Source of the DNA: Anaerotignum sp.
GTDB lineage: Bacteria; Bacillota; Clostridia; Lachnospirales; Anaerotignaceae
Assembly: GCF_030625865.1 (NCBI RefSeq)
Contig: NZ_DAOUQB010000006.1
Coordinates: forward strand, 16,058 to 80,057
DNA length: 64,000 nt
Direction of reading: 5' to 3'
The notes below the pieces were generated by a model. The model ran no database searches. It worked only from the letters and a program-made list of their open reading frames with translations, and had not been told where the DNA came from. The position numbers and the translations under genes were made by a program. This document shows positions 37,597-46,874 of this stretch, piece after piece (the first letter of the stretch is position 1; each line of letters starts with the position of its first letter).

Positions 37597-38871
37597 GTGG
37601 ACGGTGCCAGTCCGTACCTGATAGGGCTTTTGGTTTTTTTAATTGGATGTTCTGCGTTTTTTTCTGCATCAGAAACCGCATTGACTTCTTTAAACAAAAT
37701 TCGCTTGCGGAATATGGTGGAGGATAAAATTAAGAATGCCGATAAACTCAGCAGGCTTTTGGAGGATCCCAATGGGTTGCTAAGCTCTATCCTCGTAGGC
37801 AATAACTTGGTAAATAACGGTGCATCTGCTTTGACAACGGCGTTGGCTATCCAACTGTTTCATGGCGATGCAGGCAGTGGTGCCAGTGTTGCAACGGCAT
37901 TTATCACAGTTGTTATTTTGATTTTCGGTGAAATTACTCCGAAAACCATAGCGGCGCAACAAGCGGAAAAAGTAGCTTTGGTTGTTATAAATATTATTGC
38001 CGCCGTTGTTTTTATTTTTCGTCCGGTGGTTCTGGTTTTAAATGTGGTAACAAGTGCCCTGATTCGTCTTTTTGGAGGAAAGCCCGGTATGAAACTTCCG
38101 TTAATTACTGAGGCGGAGTTGAAAACAATTGTGAATGTCAGCCATGAAGAAGGCGTTTTGGAAACGGAAGAAAGGATCATGATAGATAACATTTTTAACT
38201 TTGGGGATGCGAAAGCCAAAGATGTTATGACGCCCAGAACAGATATGGTAGCAGTTCCCTGCGATGTACCTTATGAGGACTTTGTTGCGTTGGTGAAAGA
38301 AGAAGGATTTTCTCGTTTCCCCGTTTATGATGAAGACATGGATGATATTGTGGGGATTCTTTATGTAAAGGATGTATTTTTTGTGGCAGAAAAGGATTTT
38401 TCCGCTGCAAAGTATATGAGAGAGCCTTTCTTTACTTATGAAAGCAAGCCTGTAGCGGGACTCTTCGCAGAAATGCGCCAAAATCGTTTAGCGGTTGCCA
38501 TTGTATTAGACGAATACGGCGGAACCTCAGGTTTAGCAACCATGGAGGATATTATAGAAGAGATTATGGGCGAGATTGCCGACGAATATGATGATGAACA
38601 GGATGAAATCGAAGTCATCAAGGAAGATGAATTCGTGGTAGACGGCAGTACACGTCTGGAGGAATTCAATAAAATGGTGGGAAGTCATTTGGAGTCAGAT
38701 GAAGTTGATACCATTGCGGGATATGTTTTAATGGTTTTAGGTAATTTCCCGGAAGGCGGAGAAGTCTTAGAGTTTGACGGATTGAAGTTTGTTGTGGAAG
38801 AAATGGATAAGAATCGAATTTCTAAATTGCGGGTATATATCAATCAAGCCTCGGAAGGGGAAGAAGAATAA
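37597..38871 (+). CDS. CNNM/CBS/CorC domain membrane protein (hemolysin family)
   Basis: About 424 residues from GTG 37597, 8 bp after GGAGAG; a GTG at 37588 would overlap that site. A CNNM (DUF21) domain with three or four membrane helices (about 1-190) includes SASETALTSLNKIRLRNM and IFGEITPKTIAAQ. Two CBS domains follow (about 205-330; VMTPRTDMVAVP and EYGGTSGLATMEDIIEEI), then a CorC_HlyC domain. Members are implicated in magnesium or other cation transport, and the hemolysin name is historical. Confidence 0.92.
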   Translation: MDGASPYLIGLLVFLIGCSAFFSASETALTSLNKIRLRNMVEDKIKNADKLSRLLEDPNGLLSSILVGNNLVNNGASALTTALAIQLFHGDAGSGASVATAFITVVILIFGEITPKTIAAQQAEKVALVVINIIAAVVFIFRPVVLVLNVVTSALIRLFGGKPGMKLPLITEAELKTIVNVSHEEGVLETEERIMIDNIFNFGDAKAKDVMTPRTDMVAVPCDVPYEDFVALVKEEGFSRFPVYDEDMDDIVGILYVKDVFFVAEKDFSAAKYMREPFFTYESKPVAGLFAEMRQNRLAVAIVLDEYGGTSGLATMEDIIEEIMGEIADEYDDEQDEIEVIKEDEFVVDGSTRLEEFNKMVGSHLESDEVDTIAGYVLMVLGNFPEGGEVLEFDGLKFVVEEMDKNRISKLRVYINQASEGEEE

Positions 38872-38880
38872 TCACAAAAG

Positions 38881-39141
38881 AAAAGCGATAGCCTAAATGC
38901 AGACGATCGCTTCAGACTTTTGAAAAACCTATTTAAAAAACGGAAGAGTTTCCCAACTAGAATCCGCAGGATGAGCTTTGCCCATCCGAGGAAAATAGGG
39001 CGTTTCAAGACTTTTGGGTCGCAGGAACACATCTATTTGTCCTCTGTCAACTTGAAAAAAGCTTGAAGAAACTGAGCTTTTTTCAAAGGGTGTCGATTTT
39101 ATCGACACTCTGAAGCGATAGCCTAAGGGGCTATCGCTTTT
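38881..39141. repeat. 261-bp intergenic element with 13-bp terminal inverted repeats
   Basis: AAAAGCGATAGCC (38881-38893) is the exact reverse complement of GGCTATCGCTTTT (39129-39141). AAGCGATAGCCTAA also occurs as a 14-bp direct repeat at 38883 and 39113. Inside are the perfect hairpin GTGTCGAT/ATCGACAC (about 39091-39109) and a GAGCTTTTTTC/GAAAAAAGCTT-like pair. There is no ORF. It is MITE-like in layout, with no clear target duplication outside the ends. Confidence 0.6.
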
Positions 39142-39145
39142 GTTT
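39113..39145. terminator. Hairpin terminator between convergent genes
   Basis: AAGCGATAGCC pairs with GGCTATCGCTT around TAAGG, followed by T-rich sequence. It forms the right end of the 261-bp element and separates the CNNM gene from the SleL-like gene. Confidence 0.75.
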
Positions 39146-39157
39146 TCTATAATTTAA

Positions 39158-40444
39158 CTATACACCAAACTTTTTAATATCATAAGCGTTGGACAGGAGC
39201 ATCCAATTTTGCACAAATGGCCGCATGATATTCCAATAGCCAAAACCAATAAAACCATATTCCTCAGCAAGTCGTATTTTTGCATCAATACTTCTTGCAT
39301 CCTCAAACCAAACGACATGGGCGCTGCCCTCTTCATCGGTATAGAAGAAATAGGGGCTTTGCCCGATTTCGTCAAAAAGAATTTCGGCACGAAGATCCAT
39401 GGCCATTTGAACAGCTTCCTGATTCCCCAAGGTTACCGCTCTGTTTTCACCTCTCAGGAAAGGAAGGGTCCAGTCGTAGCCGTAATTTGGAATGCCCATA
39501 ATAATTTTTTCCGGAGGTATCTCCTGAACTGCATAGTCATAAACCTCCCGTACTTTATTTAAGGGAGCCACAGCCATAGGAGGGCCATAGGCGTATCCCC
39601 ATTCATAGGTCATAAGAAATATATAATCGGCAATTTCACCGATGCGCTTGTAATCATGGGCTTCATATAATAAGCCCTGTTGTGTTGCTGAAGTTTTTGG
39701 AGCCAAGGCAACAAAAACCTTATAGCCTGCTTCGCTCATTGCACCTTTTAATTGAGAAATAAAACTGATAAAGCCCTCTTTATCCGTTGGTAGGACAAAT
39801 TCAAAGTCTACATCTACGCCGTAGTATCCTTTTTGTCCCATTACAGTTAAAAGATTGTTAATTAAATTTTCTCTGGCGGCAGGATCATTGACTACTTGAG
39901 AGATTAATTTATTACTGAACTTTTCATTTTCATCTAAGGGTGTTAATACCAGAATGGGAGCGGCATGATATTCTCTTGCCGCAAGAAGAAGGCCTTCGTC
40001 ATCCGGAGGAATCAGTTGTCCATCAGGATAGAAACCATAGGAAAAAATAGATAAAAACGATAAATAGGGTACCGTTTGATTCAATACGGTGGACTCGATA
40101 TATGGGTATGCATAGCCATTCACCAGATAGCTTTCCCCAGGGCTCTTTTTAAATGAAATAATCAGGGTTTGCCCCGGATAGAGGGTACTTGTGGATGCTA
40201 GCTGTGGGTTGTTTTGCAGCAATTGGATTTCTGATGTTCCGAATTTTTGTGCAATGGAAAATAAGCTGTCTCCTTGCTGTACCTGATAAATTTCTTCCGG
40301 TTCTAAAATCAAAAGGGCTTGCCCCAAAGTTAAAAGGTTTGGGTTCCCAATTGCGTTGTTTTCCATGATCAGTCTTGGAGTTACATTATATTGTTCTGCA
40401 ATTGAATAAATTGTGTCGCCGGCACTTACGATATGGATTGTCAT
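39158..40444 (-). CDS. LysM-LysM-GH18 protein (SleL/YaaH-like cortex hydrolase)
   Basis: The 428-residue protein has two LysM domains (about 2-46 and 50-97) that bind peptidoglycan, then a GH18 barrel (about 105-425). The catalytic block GVDVDFEFV has Asp211, Asp213 and Glu215, the GH18 acid. It has no signal peptide, as in spore-coat SleL/YaaH, N-acetylglucosaminidases that cut cortex fragments during germination. This supports a spore-forming host. The start follows GGGGAGGTG. Three GH18 strands and YDWTLPF near 350 fit the family. Confidence 0.9.
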   Translation of the reverse strand: MTIHIVSAGDTIYSIAEQYNVTPRLIMENNAIGNPNLLTLGQALLILEPEEIYQVQQGDSLFSIAQKFGTSEIQLLQNNPQLASTSTLYPGQTLIISFKKSPGESYLVNGYAYPYIESTVLNQTVPYLSFLSIFSYGFYPDGQLIPPDDEGLLLAAREYHAAPILVLTPLDENEKFSNKLISQVVNDPAARENLINNLLTVMGQKGYYGVDVDFEFVLPTDKEGFISFISQLKGAMSEAGYKVFVALAPKTSATQQGLLYEAHDYKRIGEIADYIFLMTYEWGYAYGPPMAVAPLNKVREVYDYAVQEIPPEKIIMGIPNYGYDWTLPFLRGENRAVTLGNQEAVQMAMDLRAEILFDEIGQSPYFFYTDEEGSAHVVWFEDARSIDAKIRLAEEYGFIGFGYWNIMRPFVQNWMLLSNAYDIKKFGV

Positions 40445-40494
40445 TGGCCCACCTCCCCTAATAGTTTATGCGTAATTTCATAAAAAAGAATTTA

Positions 40495-40524
40495 AAAAGA
40501 ACGCATTCTTTAGATGCGTTCTTC
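40495..40524 (-). terminator. Terminator of the TlpA-like lipoprotein gene
   Basis: Minus-strand AAGAACGCAT/ATGCGTTCTT stem with a 7-nt loop is followed by five T on that strand. Confidence 0.88.
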
Positions 40525-40529
40525 ATAAA

Positions 40530-41573
40530 TTATTCGCCTGTTTTTATCTTTTCCAACATAGATTGTGTTGTTTCCATATAATAATCAAGATCTTGTACGC
40601 CTTCAATTTTTGTAGAGAAAGGTTTTCCTGTGTTATCTACAAAAATTGTGGTAGGCAATCCGTTCAAATTGTCAATAATCCAAGAGGCCATATTTTGATC
40701 CGGTACTATTGTGGTAAAGGTTACTCCTGCTTCTTGATATGCTTGCTCCACTACTTTTTCTGCTTCTTCCCCTGGAGTATCAATGACAACTTGTACAAAA
40801 TTAATGTTTGTATATTTTTGTTTTAGCTGTTCGTAGAAAGTCTGTAAAGTGGTTAGCTCGTTGATGTCAGGGTAGCAATAGGATGCCCAAAAGTTTATCA
40901 CAGTTAAATCATAATCATAAAACACGGTGCTTGTAATAGGATCGCCTTTTAAAGTGGTAGACATAAAATTAAGGTGTTCTTTATCTTCAGCAACCTGTGC
41001 CTGCACGGTGCTTTCATCCGGTGGAAAGGTTTCGACGGTTTGTCGTAACGAAGGCAACTCGGATTTCAAGGTATCAAACATCTTTGCAGAGTCTTCAGAA
41101 AATTTGGGGGTGCTACCAATATAGTCTGTCAAGTAATAAAAGTGAAAGCCTTCTTGTGCGGGTAACTCTTCACAATTTTTAAACAACGCCAGTTCATCCT
41201 TCATTGCTTGGGAATCAACATTTTCGTCTCTTATTACTAAGAGGGTGAAAATTGGAATCATTAGCTCTTCCACCGGGGTTTGAGAATCTATGTTATTCAA
41301 TTCATCCATGTTTTCGTTTGGCGTGTAATCATATTCAATCTTAGCATAGATTGCCCCTGCAACATCAACAAAGGTAACAGGAATTAAATTCACATTATCT
41401 CGTTGAAGCCATTCTTTTGGAAGGCGATAGGCCAGGCCACATTGTTCAAAGCGGTAATTGGTTTTTAATTCTTCAGCGCCATCCGTTGGCTCTGGGGTAT
41501 CTTCTTTCCCACATCCTCCTAACATGTTAAGGGATAGCAGCAATGCAAGAAAAAGAGCAATTTTTTTTCTCAT
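40530..41573 (-). CDS. Lipoprotein with thioredoxin-like (TlpA/ResA-type) domain
   Basis: The 347-residue protein has a lipoprotein signal peptide with lipobox LGGC (Cys21). A central region of unknown fold (about 30-215) is followed by a thioredoxin-like domain (about 220-345), with VINFWASYCYPD and later GLPTTIFVDNTG containing the cis-Pro. The expected CxxC reads CYPD, so the second Cys is lost and a classical disulfide exchange is not possible. It may act as a mono-Cys reductase or a binding protein. It is anchored outside the membrane. RBS TAGGAGG. Confidence 0.85.
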   Translation of the reverse strand: MRKKIALFLALLLSLNMLGGCGKEDTPEPTDGAEELKTNYRFEQCGLAYRLPKEWLQRDNVNLIPVTFVDVAGAIYAKIEYDYTPNENMDELNNIDSQTPVEELMIPIFTLLVIRDENVDSQAMKDELALFKNCEELPAQEGFHFYYLTDYIGSTPKFSEDSAKMFDTLKSELPSLRQTVETFPPDESTVQAQVAEDKEHLNFMSTTLKGDPITSTVFYDYDLTVINFWASYCYPDINELTTLQTFYEQLKQKYTNINFVQVVIDTPGEEAEKVVEQAYQEAGVTFTTIVPDQNMASWIIDNLNGLPTTIFVDNTGKPFSTKIEGVQDLDYYMETTQSMLEKIKTGE

Positions 41574-42009
41574 TATTAATCCTCCTAAAAATCATAAAAT
41601 AAAACAAACATTTCCGTATATTTATTCTATTTTTTATTAAATTAAGCGTATCTCTCAAAGGCAGCATAAACATTTTCATGGATAAGTGAAAAGTGATTCC
41701 TAATTATGGGATATTATCCAAATTATGATTTATGTGTTACATCATTATACAAAAAAAACATAGTAGCCGCAATGGGCAAGGTAATAGAAATTTTTAAGGT
41801 TTTTTTTAATTACTTTTTAATCCGTAAGCAATCCCGTTTTAACTGCATCAGCGTATACTTTTTTAAATGTAAAATAAAAAATCTATATGCGAATATGACG
41901 GAAAATTTACGAGGGTTTCCTTTAGGATATTAGGTAAAGCATGTAATGGCATACTTTGGTAAAAAATGGAGTTTAAATTTGTCAGTTTTACTTAATTTCC
42001 CCGTTTTTA
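41574..42009. other. AT-rich intergenic region, no gene seen
   Basis: A divergent gap holding control sequences of both flanking genes. A 75-codon frame at 41706-41933 has no ribosome binding site and very unusual, Phe/Lys/Asn-rich composition, so I leave it out. TGGGATATTATCCA near 41706 is a short palindrome. Confidence 0.5.
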
Positions 42010-42018
42010 TGGTATAAT
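42010..42018 (+). promoter_or_regulatory. Extended -10 promoter of the two-component operon
   Basis: TGGTATAAT lies 31 bp before the response regulator start; the -35 is weak. Confidence 0.6.
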
Positions 42019-42048
42019 ATACCTATACTAAGAAAAGGAGAATGGAAA

Positions 42049-42732
42049 ATGGCACAGAAAAAGGTTCTTTTAATAGAAGATGAAGTGAAATTGGCCCGAT
42101 TTGTAGAACTGGAACTCAGATATGAAGGATACGAGGTGACTGTGTGCCATAATGGAAGAGATGGCATGACTTTAATCAATGAAGGAAATTTTGATATGAT
42201 TCTTTTGGATCTGATGCTACCCGGTTTAACGGGGATAGAGATTTGCCGAAGAGTGCGCAAAACATCTAATGTCCCCATAATCATGTTGACGGCTAAAGAT
42301 GAGGTGATTGATAAAGTGGCGGGGCTTGACAGCGGTGCCGATGATTATTTAACCAAGCCGTTTGCCATTGAAGAGCTTTTGGCAAGAATGCGTGTAGCGT
42401 TTAAACATTGTGAGGACAAGCTGACAAAAAAAGTTCTGCTACAGGTGCAGGATTTGGAAATTGATACAGAGAAGCGCTTGGTTACTGTTGGCGGAACAAC
42501 GGTTGAGCTGACGAAGAAGGAGTATGAGCTTCTTTTGTATTTGGTGCAAAATAAAAATATTGTATTAACAAGAGAACAGATTTTAAACGAAGTTTGGGGA
42601 TACAGCTATATTGGAGAAACAAATGTTGTGGATGTTTACGTGCGTTATTTACGGGCAAAAATAGATGAAACCTTTCAGAAAAAGTTTATCCATACCATAC
42701 GAGGGGTAGGGTACTATGTCAAAGAAGAATAA
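42049..42732 (+). CDS. OmpR-family response regulator
   Basis: The 227-residue protein has a receiver domain (about 1-120) with acidic pocket Glu10-Asp11, phosphorylation site Asp54 (ILLDLMLPG) and conserved Lys in LTKPF. A winged-helix DNA-binding domain follows (about 130-227; TKKEYELLLYLVQNK and RGVGYYVK). It overlaps the sensor kinase gene by 17 bp. It resembles ArlR-type regulators. The target genes are unknown; the lipoprotein at 44375 directly downstream is one candidate. Confidence 0.95.
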   Translation: MAQKKVLLIEDEVKLARFVELELRYEGYEVTVCHNGRDGMTLINEGNFDMILLDLMLPGLTGIEICRRVRKTSNVPIIMLTAKDEVIDKVAGLDSGADDYLTKPFAIEELLARMRVAFKHCEDKLTKKVLLQVQDLEIDTEKRLVTVGGTTVELTKKEYELLLYLVQNKNIVLTREQILNEVWGYSYIGETNVVDVYVRYLRAKIDETFQKKFIHTIRGVGYYVKEE

Positions 42733-44260
42733 AAGTTTATTGTTTGGTGGAATCAAGCACATGGCAATCGCCAGAAAAATCACACTATTATATGGAGGGA
42801 TTTTCTCCTTTTCTCTCCTTATTATTAGTTTGTTTATGATACTGAATATTACTGCGATACAGCAACAAACCATAAGAAGGGAACTTACTGCCACCATTTC
42901 CAATATTGAGAATTATTTGCGACAAGGAAACTCACTGAGTAACGATGCGCTGCAAGGTTTATTGGACAATAAGTACGTAGAGGTAAGTATATATTCCCAA
43001 GAGGAAAAAGTATATTATTACAGTCATTTTGGAGAAGGCCCTTTTTTTACACAATCCAATGAGTTCAACTTGCAAGGTTCCAATGTATATTTTGTAAAAG
43101 AAGAAGAATTGGCGGCGCAGAAGCAACGTGCATTTGCGGAAAAGGGATTTAAAATCAATGTGCAAAAAGAAGACCCGGAAAACTGCACAGAGTATATTCT
43201 GGAAAATAGCAAAAGGCAACAATTGATGCTGATTTCTACGGTTATGCCTAGTAAAAAAAGTTTTTATCGTGTAGATGTATTTAAATCAATTGGATTAAAT
43301 ACAAATTTTCTTCGGGGGTTTATTATAAAACTTGGAACCGTAGATTTTATTGGAATTTTTTGTGCTTTTTTAATTGGCCGCTATATCAGCCGTCGGATGT
43401 TGCAGCCGGTAGAGGCAATTCGTTCTGCGGCGGAGCGTATTACCATTGAAGATTTGAGCCAACGTATAGAGACGGAAGGGCCGGAAGATGAAATGAAGGA
43501 GTTGACGGTAACGTTTAACTCTATGATTGATCGTTTGGAAAGTTCTTTTCAGCGGCAGAACCAGTTTGTTTCGGATGCTTCCCATGAATTAAGAACACCG
43601 ATTTCTGTAATTCAGGGTTATGCAAATTTAATTAATCGCTGGGGCAAAAGTGATCCGGATATTTTACAGGAGTCTATAGATTCTATTTTGGGTGAAACGG
43701 AGCACATGAGTGCGTTAATTCGAAAGCTTCTGTTTTTAGCAAAAGGAGATCAGAACCGTATGCTTGTGCAGAAGAAATTTGTTTCCTTGAACGAAATTGC
43801 AGGGGAAATTGTAAAGGAGCTGGAGATATTAGAGGTTCCTCGGGAAATTATATTTGAAGAAAAAGATAGAGTTGAGATATGGGGTGATCCTGACCTGATA
43901 AAACAGTTACTTTGGATTCATGCGGAAAATGCTTTAAAATATACAAAGGATGGCGGGTTAATCACCGTTCGAGTCTGGAAAGATAAAAAAAATGCCTATG
44001 TTTCTGTAAGCGATAATGGGGTGGGAATTTCTCAACAGCATTTGCCTCGGATATTTGATCGGTTTTATCGTGTGGATCAATCAAGAAACAAGGGGATTTC
44101 CGGTACAGGTTTAGGGCTTTCCATTGCAAAATGGATTGCAGATAGCCATTTTGGATATATTTCCGTAGAAAGCAAGAAAGGGGAAGGAACAACCTTTATG
44201 AATGCCTTTGCTCTTTGTGGTAACTCAAAGAAAGATGGGGGAAAGAAGAACAGCCAGTGA
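42716..44260 (+). CDS. Sensor histidine kinase (HAMP, HisKA, HATPase)
   Basis: The 514-residue membrane kinase has two membrane helices (about 20-47 and 205-222) flanking an extracytoplasmic sensor (about 48-204). HAMP (about 223-275), a HisKA domain with His290 in SDASHELRTPISVIQ, and HATPase_c motifs N (HAENALKYTK), G1 (DNGVGI) and G2 (GTGLGLSIAK) follow. The architecture is like ArlS. It pairs with the upstream regulator, whose stop lies inside this gene. Confidence 0.95.
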   Translation: MSKKNKSLLFGGIKHMAIARKITLLYGGIFSFSLLIISLFMILNITAIQQQTIRRELTATISNIENYLRQGNSLSNDALQGLLDNKYVEVSIYSQEEKVYYYSHFGEGPFFTQSNEFNLQGSNVYFVKEEELAAQKQRAFAEKGFKINVQKEDPENCTEYILENSKRQQLMLISTVMPSKKSFYRVDVFKSIGLNTNFLRGFIIKLGTVDFIGIFCAFLIGRYISRRMLQPVEAIRSAAERITIEDLSQRIETEGPEDEMKELTVTFNSMIDRLESSFQRQNQFVSDASHELRTPISVIQGYANLINRWGKSDPDILQESIDSILGETEHMSALIRKLLFLAKGDQNRMLVQKKFVSLNEIAGEIVKELEILEVPREIIFEEKDRVEIWGDPDLIKQLLWIHAENALKYTKDGGLITVRVWKDKKNAYVSVSDNGVGISQQHLPRIFDRFYRVDQSRNKGISGTGLGLSIAKWIADSHFGYISVESKKGEGTTFMNAFALCGNSKKDGGKKNSQ

Positions 44261-44297
44261 AAGAGTTTTAAAATTTCCTTAATTTTTCTTTTTTTGT

Positions 44298-44326
44298 TTG
44301 TAATGGGAAACATTAGGGAGTATAAT
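44298..44326 (+). promoter_or_regulatory. Promoter of the stalk-domain lipoprotein gene
   Basis: TTGTAA (44298-44303), a 17-bp spacer and TATAAT (44321-44326), 49 bp before the start. Confidence 0.7.
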
Positions 44327-44374
44327 CTAAAAACACGTGTATGTGTGACAAACATTTTTAAGGGGGAAATACTT

Positions 44375-45913
44375 ATGAGAAAAAAACTAGCCGCACTTCT
44401 GTGCGCGGTAATGTGCATTGCAGCATTTAGCGGATGTTCTAACACGGAACTGGGTTATCTGCAGATGAGTGCGGATATGTTGAACAAACTTGAGGTTTGT
44501 GAAGCATCAGGCAAGGTGAATGTAGATGTAGACGTTGATGCAATGAAGGAATATGTTACAGATATTTCTAAAGCTGCAGGGTATACAGACGAGATGATTC
44601 AGGAATCCTTACAGGGCTTGAAAGAGTTTGAAGGCAAGAAAACTGTTGTAGTGGATTATACAATCAAGATGGACATGAATGACCTGAGCTACTATTTAAA
44701 CATGGATGTAACTTACGGTGGTAAAAAATACGACATGGGCGATATGTACTTTGCAATGAAAGATGGTATTTATGTTTCAGGAGATACCGTTTGGGGTGTA
44801 TATCAGCTGATGAAAGATATGGCAGATGAAAATGAAGGAAGCTATCTCTTAAATGAAGATTTTGGAAAAGAGCTGAAAGCAGCATTAGGCGAAAGTAAAT
44901 ATATTAGCTTAATGTCTATGAAGGAAATGGGTCTGACAGACGAAGAAATGAAAGATATCGTTCCAGAAGGCGGCTTTGGCGATTTGTATGCTTCCGTAAT
45001 GACCTTCTACAAAAATGCTTTCTCCGGATTTACTACAAATATGGTAAGTGAAGTTTCCGGCGGATACAAGATCCAAGCGGATGGCAAGGCAGTAGCACAG
45101 TTATTGGTTGACTTATTAGATTATGTTGGCAATAACCCTGATACAGTGTTATCTGCAACAACAACATACATGATGGATGTTATGAAGGCTATGGATTCTT
45201 CTCAGGAAGATATGGATGCATTTAAAGAAGCGATGGACGCTGCAAAGGAAGAGACTGCTTCTATTAAAGCGACAACAGATTCTTTAAAAGCTATGCTTCA
45301 AGAAGCAATTAAAGAGCCTGCTGTTTCCAAAACACTGGATAGTATGGCATATGAAGCAACAGTCACAAAAAATGGTGCTGCTTTTAATTCCAAAGAAGTT
45401 TTCTCTATTACAAATGGTAGCAAGAGTGTGTTGAAATTAACTACCGATGGAACAGTTAAAGCAGGCAGCGGAAAGATCACTGCACCTACAACAAGCATCA
45501 GCACAGCTGACTTTGAAGAAAAAATGGCAGAAGTGGAGGAAAAATACAATCCTGTTACCGGAGTAACTGTTCTTTGGGGCTGGGAAGGTGATTCCGAAGC
45601 TATGCTGACAAAAGAAAGAGCAGAAGAATCTTTCTTTTCAAGTGCCGATGATTATGACACAGCAGAGTTTGTTGTTGAAGACGGTCGCGTTTATTTGCCT
45701 TTGCGTGTAATTTGCGAAGCAATGGGCGAGAATGTTGAATGGAACAACGCAGAAAAAACAGCTTATATCGTTCGTGGAGAAGAAAAGACTGCATTGGATG
45801 GTATTATACAGGATGGTAAATCCTTTATCAGTGTGCGTGATTTTGAAAAATTAGGCTACAAAGTAGATTATCAGAAAGTAGATGGCTTAAAGCAAGTAAC
45901 TGTATCTAAATAA
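44375..45913 (+). CDS. Lipoprotein with C-terminal stalk (copper amine oxidase N-like) domain
   Basis: The 512-residue protein starts at ATG 44375 behind AGGGGGAAA. A signal peptide ends in lipobox FSGC (Cys21). The middle (about 25-420) is rich in Lys, Glu, Met and Asp with no family that I recognise. The C-terminal 85 residues (EFVVEDGRVYLPLRVICEAMG and GKSFISVRDFEKLGYKV) match the stalk/copper-amine-oxidase-N1 domain often found on Clostridia surface proteins. It follows the two-component genes but has its own promoter. Confidence 0.85.
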   Translation: MRKKLAALLCAVMCIAAFSGCSNTELGYLQMSADMLNKLEVCEASGKVNVDVDVDAMKEYVTDISKAAGYTDEMIQESLQGLKEFEGKKTVVVDYTIKMDMNDLSYYLNMDVTYGGKKYDMGDMYFAMKDGIYVSGDTVWGVYQLMKDMADENEGSYLLNEDFGKELKAALGESKYISLMSMKEMGLTDEEMKDIVPEGGFGDLYASVMTFYKNAFSGFTTNMVSEVSGGYKIQADGKAVAQLLVDLLDYVGNNPDTVLSATTTYMMDVMKAMDSSQEDMDAFKEAMDAAKEETASIKATTDSLKAMLQEAIKEPAVSKTLDSMAYEATVTKNGAAFNSKEVFSITNGSKSVLKLTTDGTVKAGSGKITAPTTSISTADFEEKMAEVEEKYNPVTGVTVLWGWEGDSEAMLTKERAEESFFSSADDYDTAEFVVEDGRVYLPLRVICEAMGENVEWNNAEKTAYIVRGEEKTALDGIIQDGKSFISVRDFEKLGYKVDYQKVDGLKQVTVSK

Positions 45914-45932
45914 GAATTGAAACGTTAAAAAT

Positions 45933-45965
45933 AAAAGAGCAGCATCTTAGATGCTGCTCTTTTTG
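45933..45965. terminator. Terminator after the stalk-domain lipoprotein gene
   Basis: A perfect 13-bp stem AAAGAGCAGCATC/GATGCTGCTCTTT with TTA loop and T tract; A tract on the other side also suits the convergent PHP gene. Confidence 0.93.
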
Positions 45966-45989
45966 TATAAAAAAACATTGTAAGTTCCT

Positions 45990-46874
45990 TTATTGCAAAT
46001 TGCATTTTTTCAATTCTTTTATTTTGGGTTTCATATTTTCCCATAAAATATAGGGGATGGACAAATTTCCTTTGCCTGTTCCCAAAGAGATAAGCGGTTT
46101 GTTATTACCGTGAAAATCACTGCCGCCGGAGGGGAAAAGATGGTGTTTTTTCGCTAATTTCATCATATTTTTTCTTTGGGATGGGGAGTAGGTTGAGTAA
46201 AAGCATTCAATTCCGTCTAGGCCCAAAGGCACTAATTCAGAACAAAGGGAATCCAGTTGGTCTTGAGCGAGGTTATAGAGCGTAGGATGGGCGAGGATGC
46301 TGATGCCTCCTGCCAGATGAATTGTTTGTATGCATTCAGTGGGTGTTAAAAGAATTTTGGGGACATAGCCGGGAAGTCCTTGAGAGAGATATTTAGAAAA
46401 AGCTTCTTGTCGTGTATAGACATATCTTTTTTTCAAAAGAATGTTAGCAAAATGGGCACGAGTTACGATTTCTCCCCCTGCATTTTCCATAACTTCTTCC
46501 ATGGTTACAGGAAGACCGATTTGGGTTAGTTGAGAGGCCATTTTTATATTTCTGTTTTGCCGATTGTTTTTCATGCGCTCCATCTGTTCAGTCCAAACGG
46601 GTGCTTTTGGGTCAAACCCTAAACCAACAATATGCAGTTCAGGTTGGTGAAAGCTAGGGCACTTTGCAGCCAGTTCAATGCCCGCAATAGTTTCCACCTC
46701 GTGTTTTTTTCCTGCCATAAGGAATTGTTCTAATCCATCTATGGTATCATGATCTGTAAGGGCGATGGCACAAAGTCCCTGTTTTTTTGCCAGTAGTACA
46801 AGACCCTCAGGTGAAAAGGTGCCATCGGAGCAATAAGAGTGGGTATGCAAGTCGATAATGCCATTTTTTTCCAT
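45990..46874 (-). CDS. PHP-domain phosphoesterase
   Basis: The 294-residue protein starts at the ATG ending at 46874, behind AGGAGGC; a longer ORF adds 45 residues but has no site. Metal-binding PHP motifs are clear: IDLHTHSYCSDG at the start, ALTDHDT, and late SGGSDFHG. Family members (YciV/RnaseAM, or 3',5'-nucleoside bisphosphate phosphatases) hydrolyse phosphate esters of nucleotides or short RNA. The exact substrate is not determined from sequence. Confidence 0.9.
   Translation of the reverse strand: MEKNGIIDLHTHSYCSDGTFSPEGLVLLAKKQGLCAIALTDHDTIDGLEQFLMAGKKHEVETIAGIELAAKCPSFHQPELHIVGLGFDPKAPVWTEQMERMKNNRQNRNIKMASQLTQIGLPVTMEEVMENAGGEIVTRAHFANILLKKRYVYTRQEAFSKYLSQGLPGYVPKILLTPTECIQTIHLAGGISILAHPTLYNLAQDQLDSLCSELVPLGLDGIECFYSTYSPSQRKNMMKLAKKHHLFPSGGSDFHGNNKPLISLGTGKGNLSIPYILWENMKPKIKELKKCNLQ

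Noticed and set aside
40462..40470. Minus-strand CATAAACTA resembling a SigK -10 box ahead of the SleL-like gene
   Set aside because: It lies only 18 bp before the ATG, so a transcript from it would lose the ribosome binding site; no matching -35 is seen.
41706..41933. A 75-codon frame in the gap before the two-component genes
   Set aside because: No ribosome binding site, odd composition and no family resemblance; the gap reads as AT-rich control sequence.
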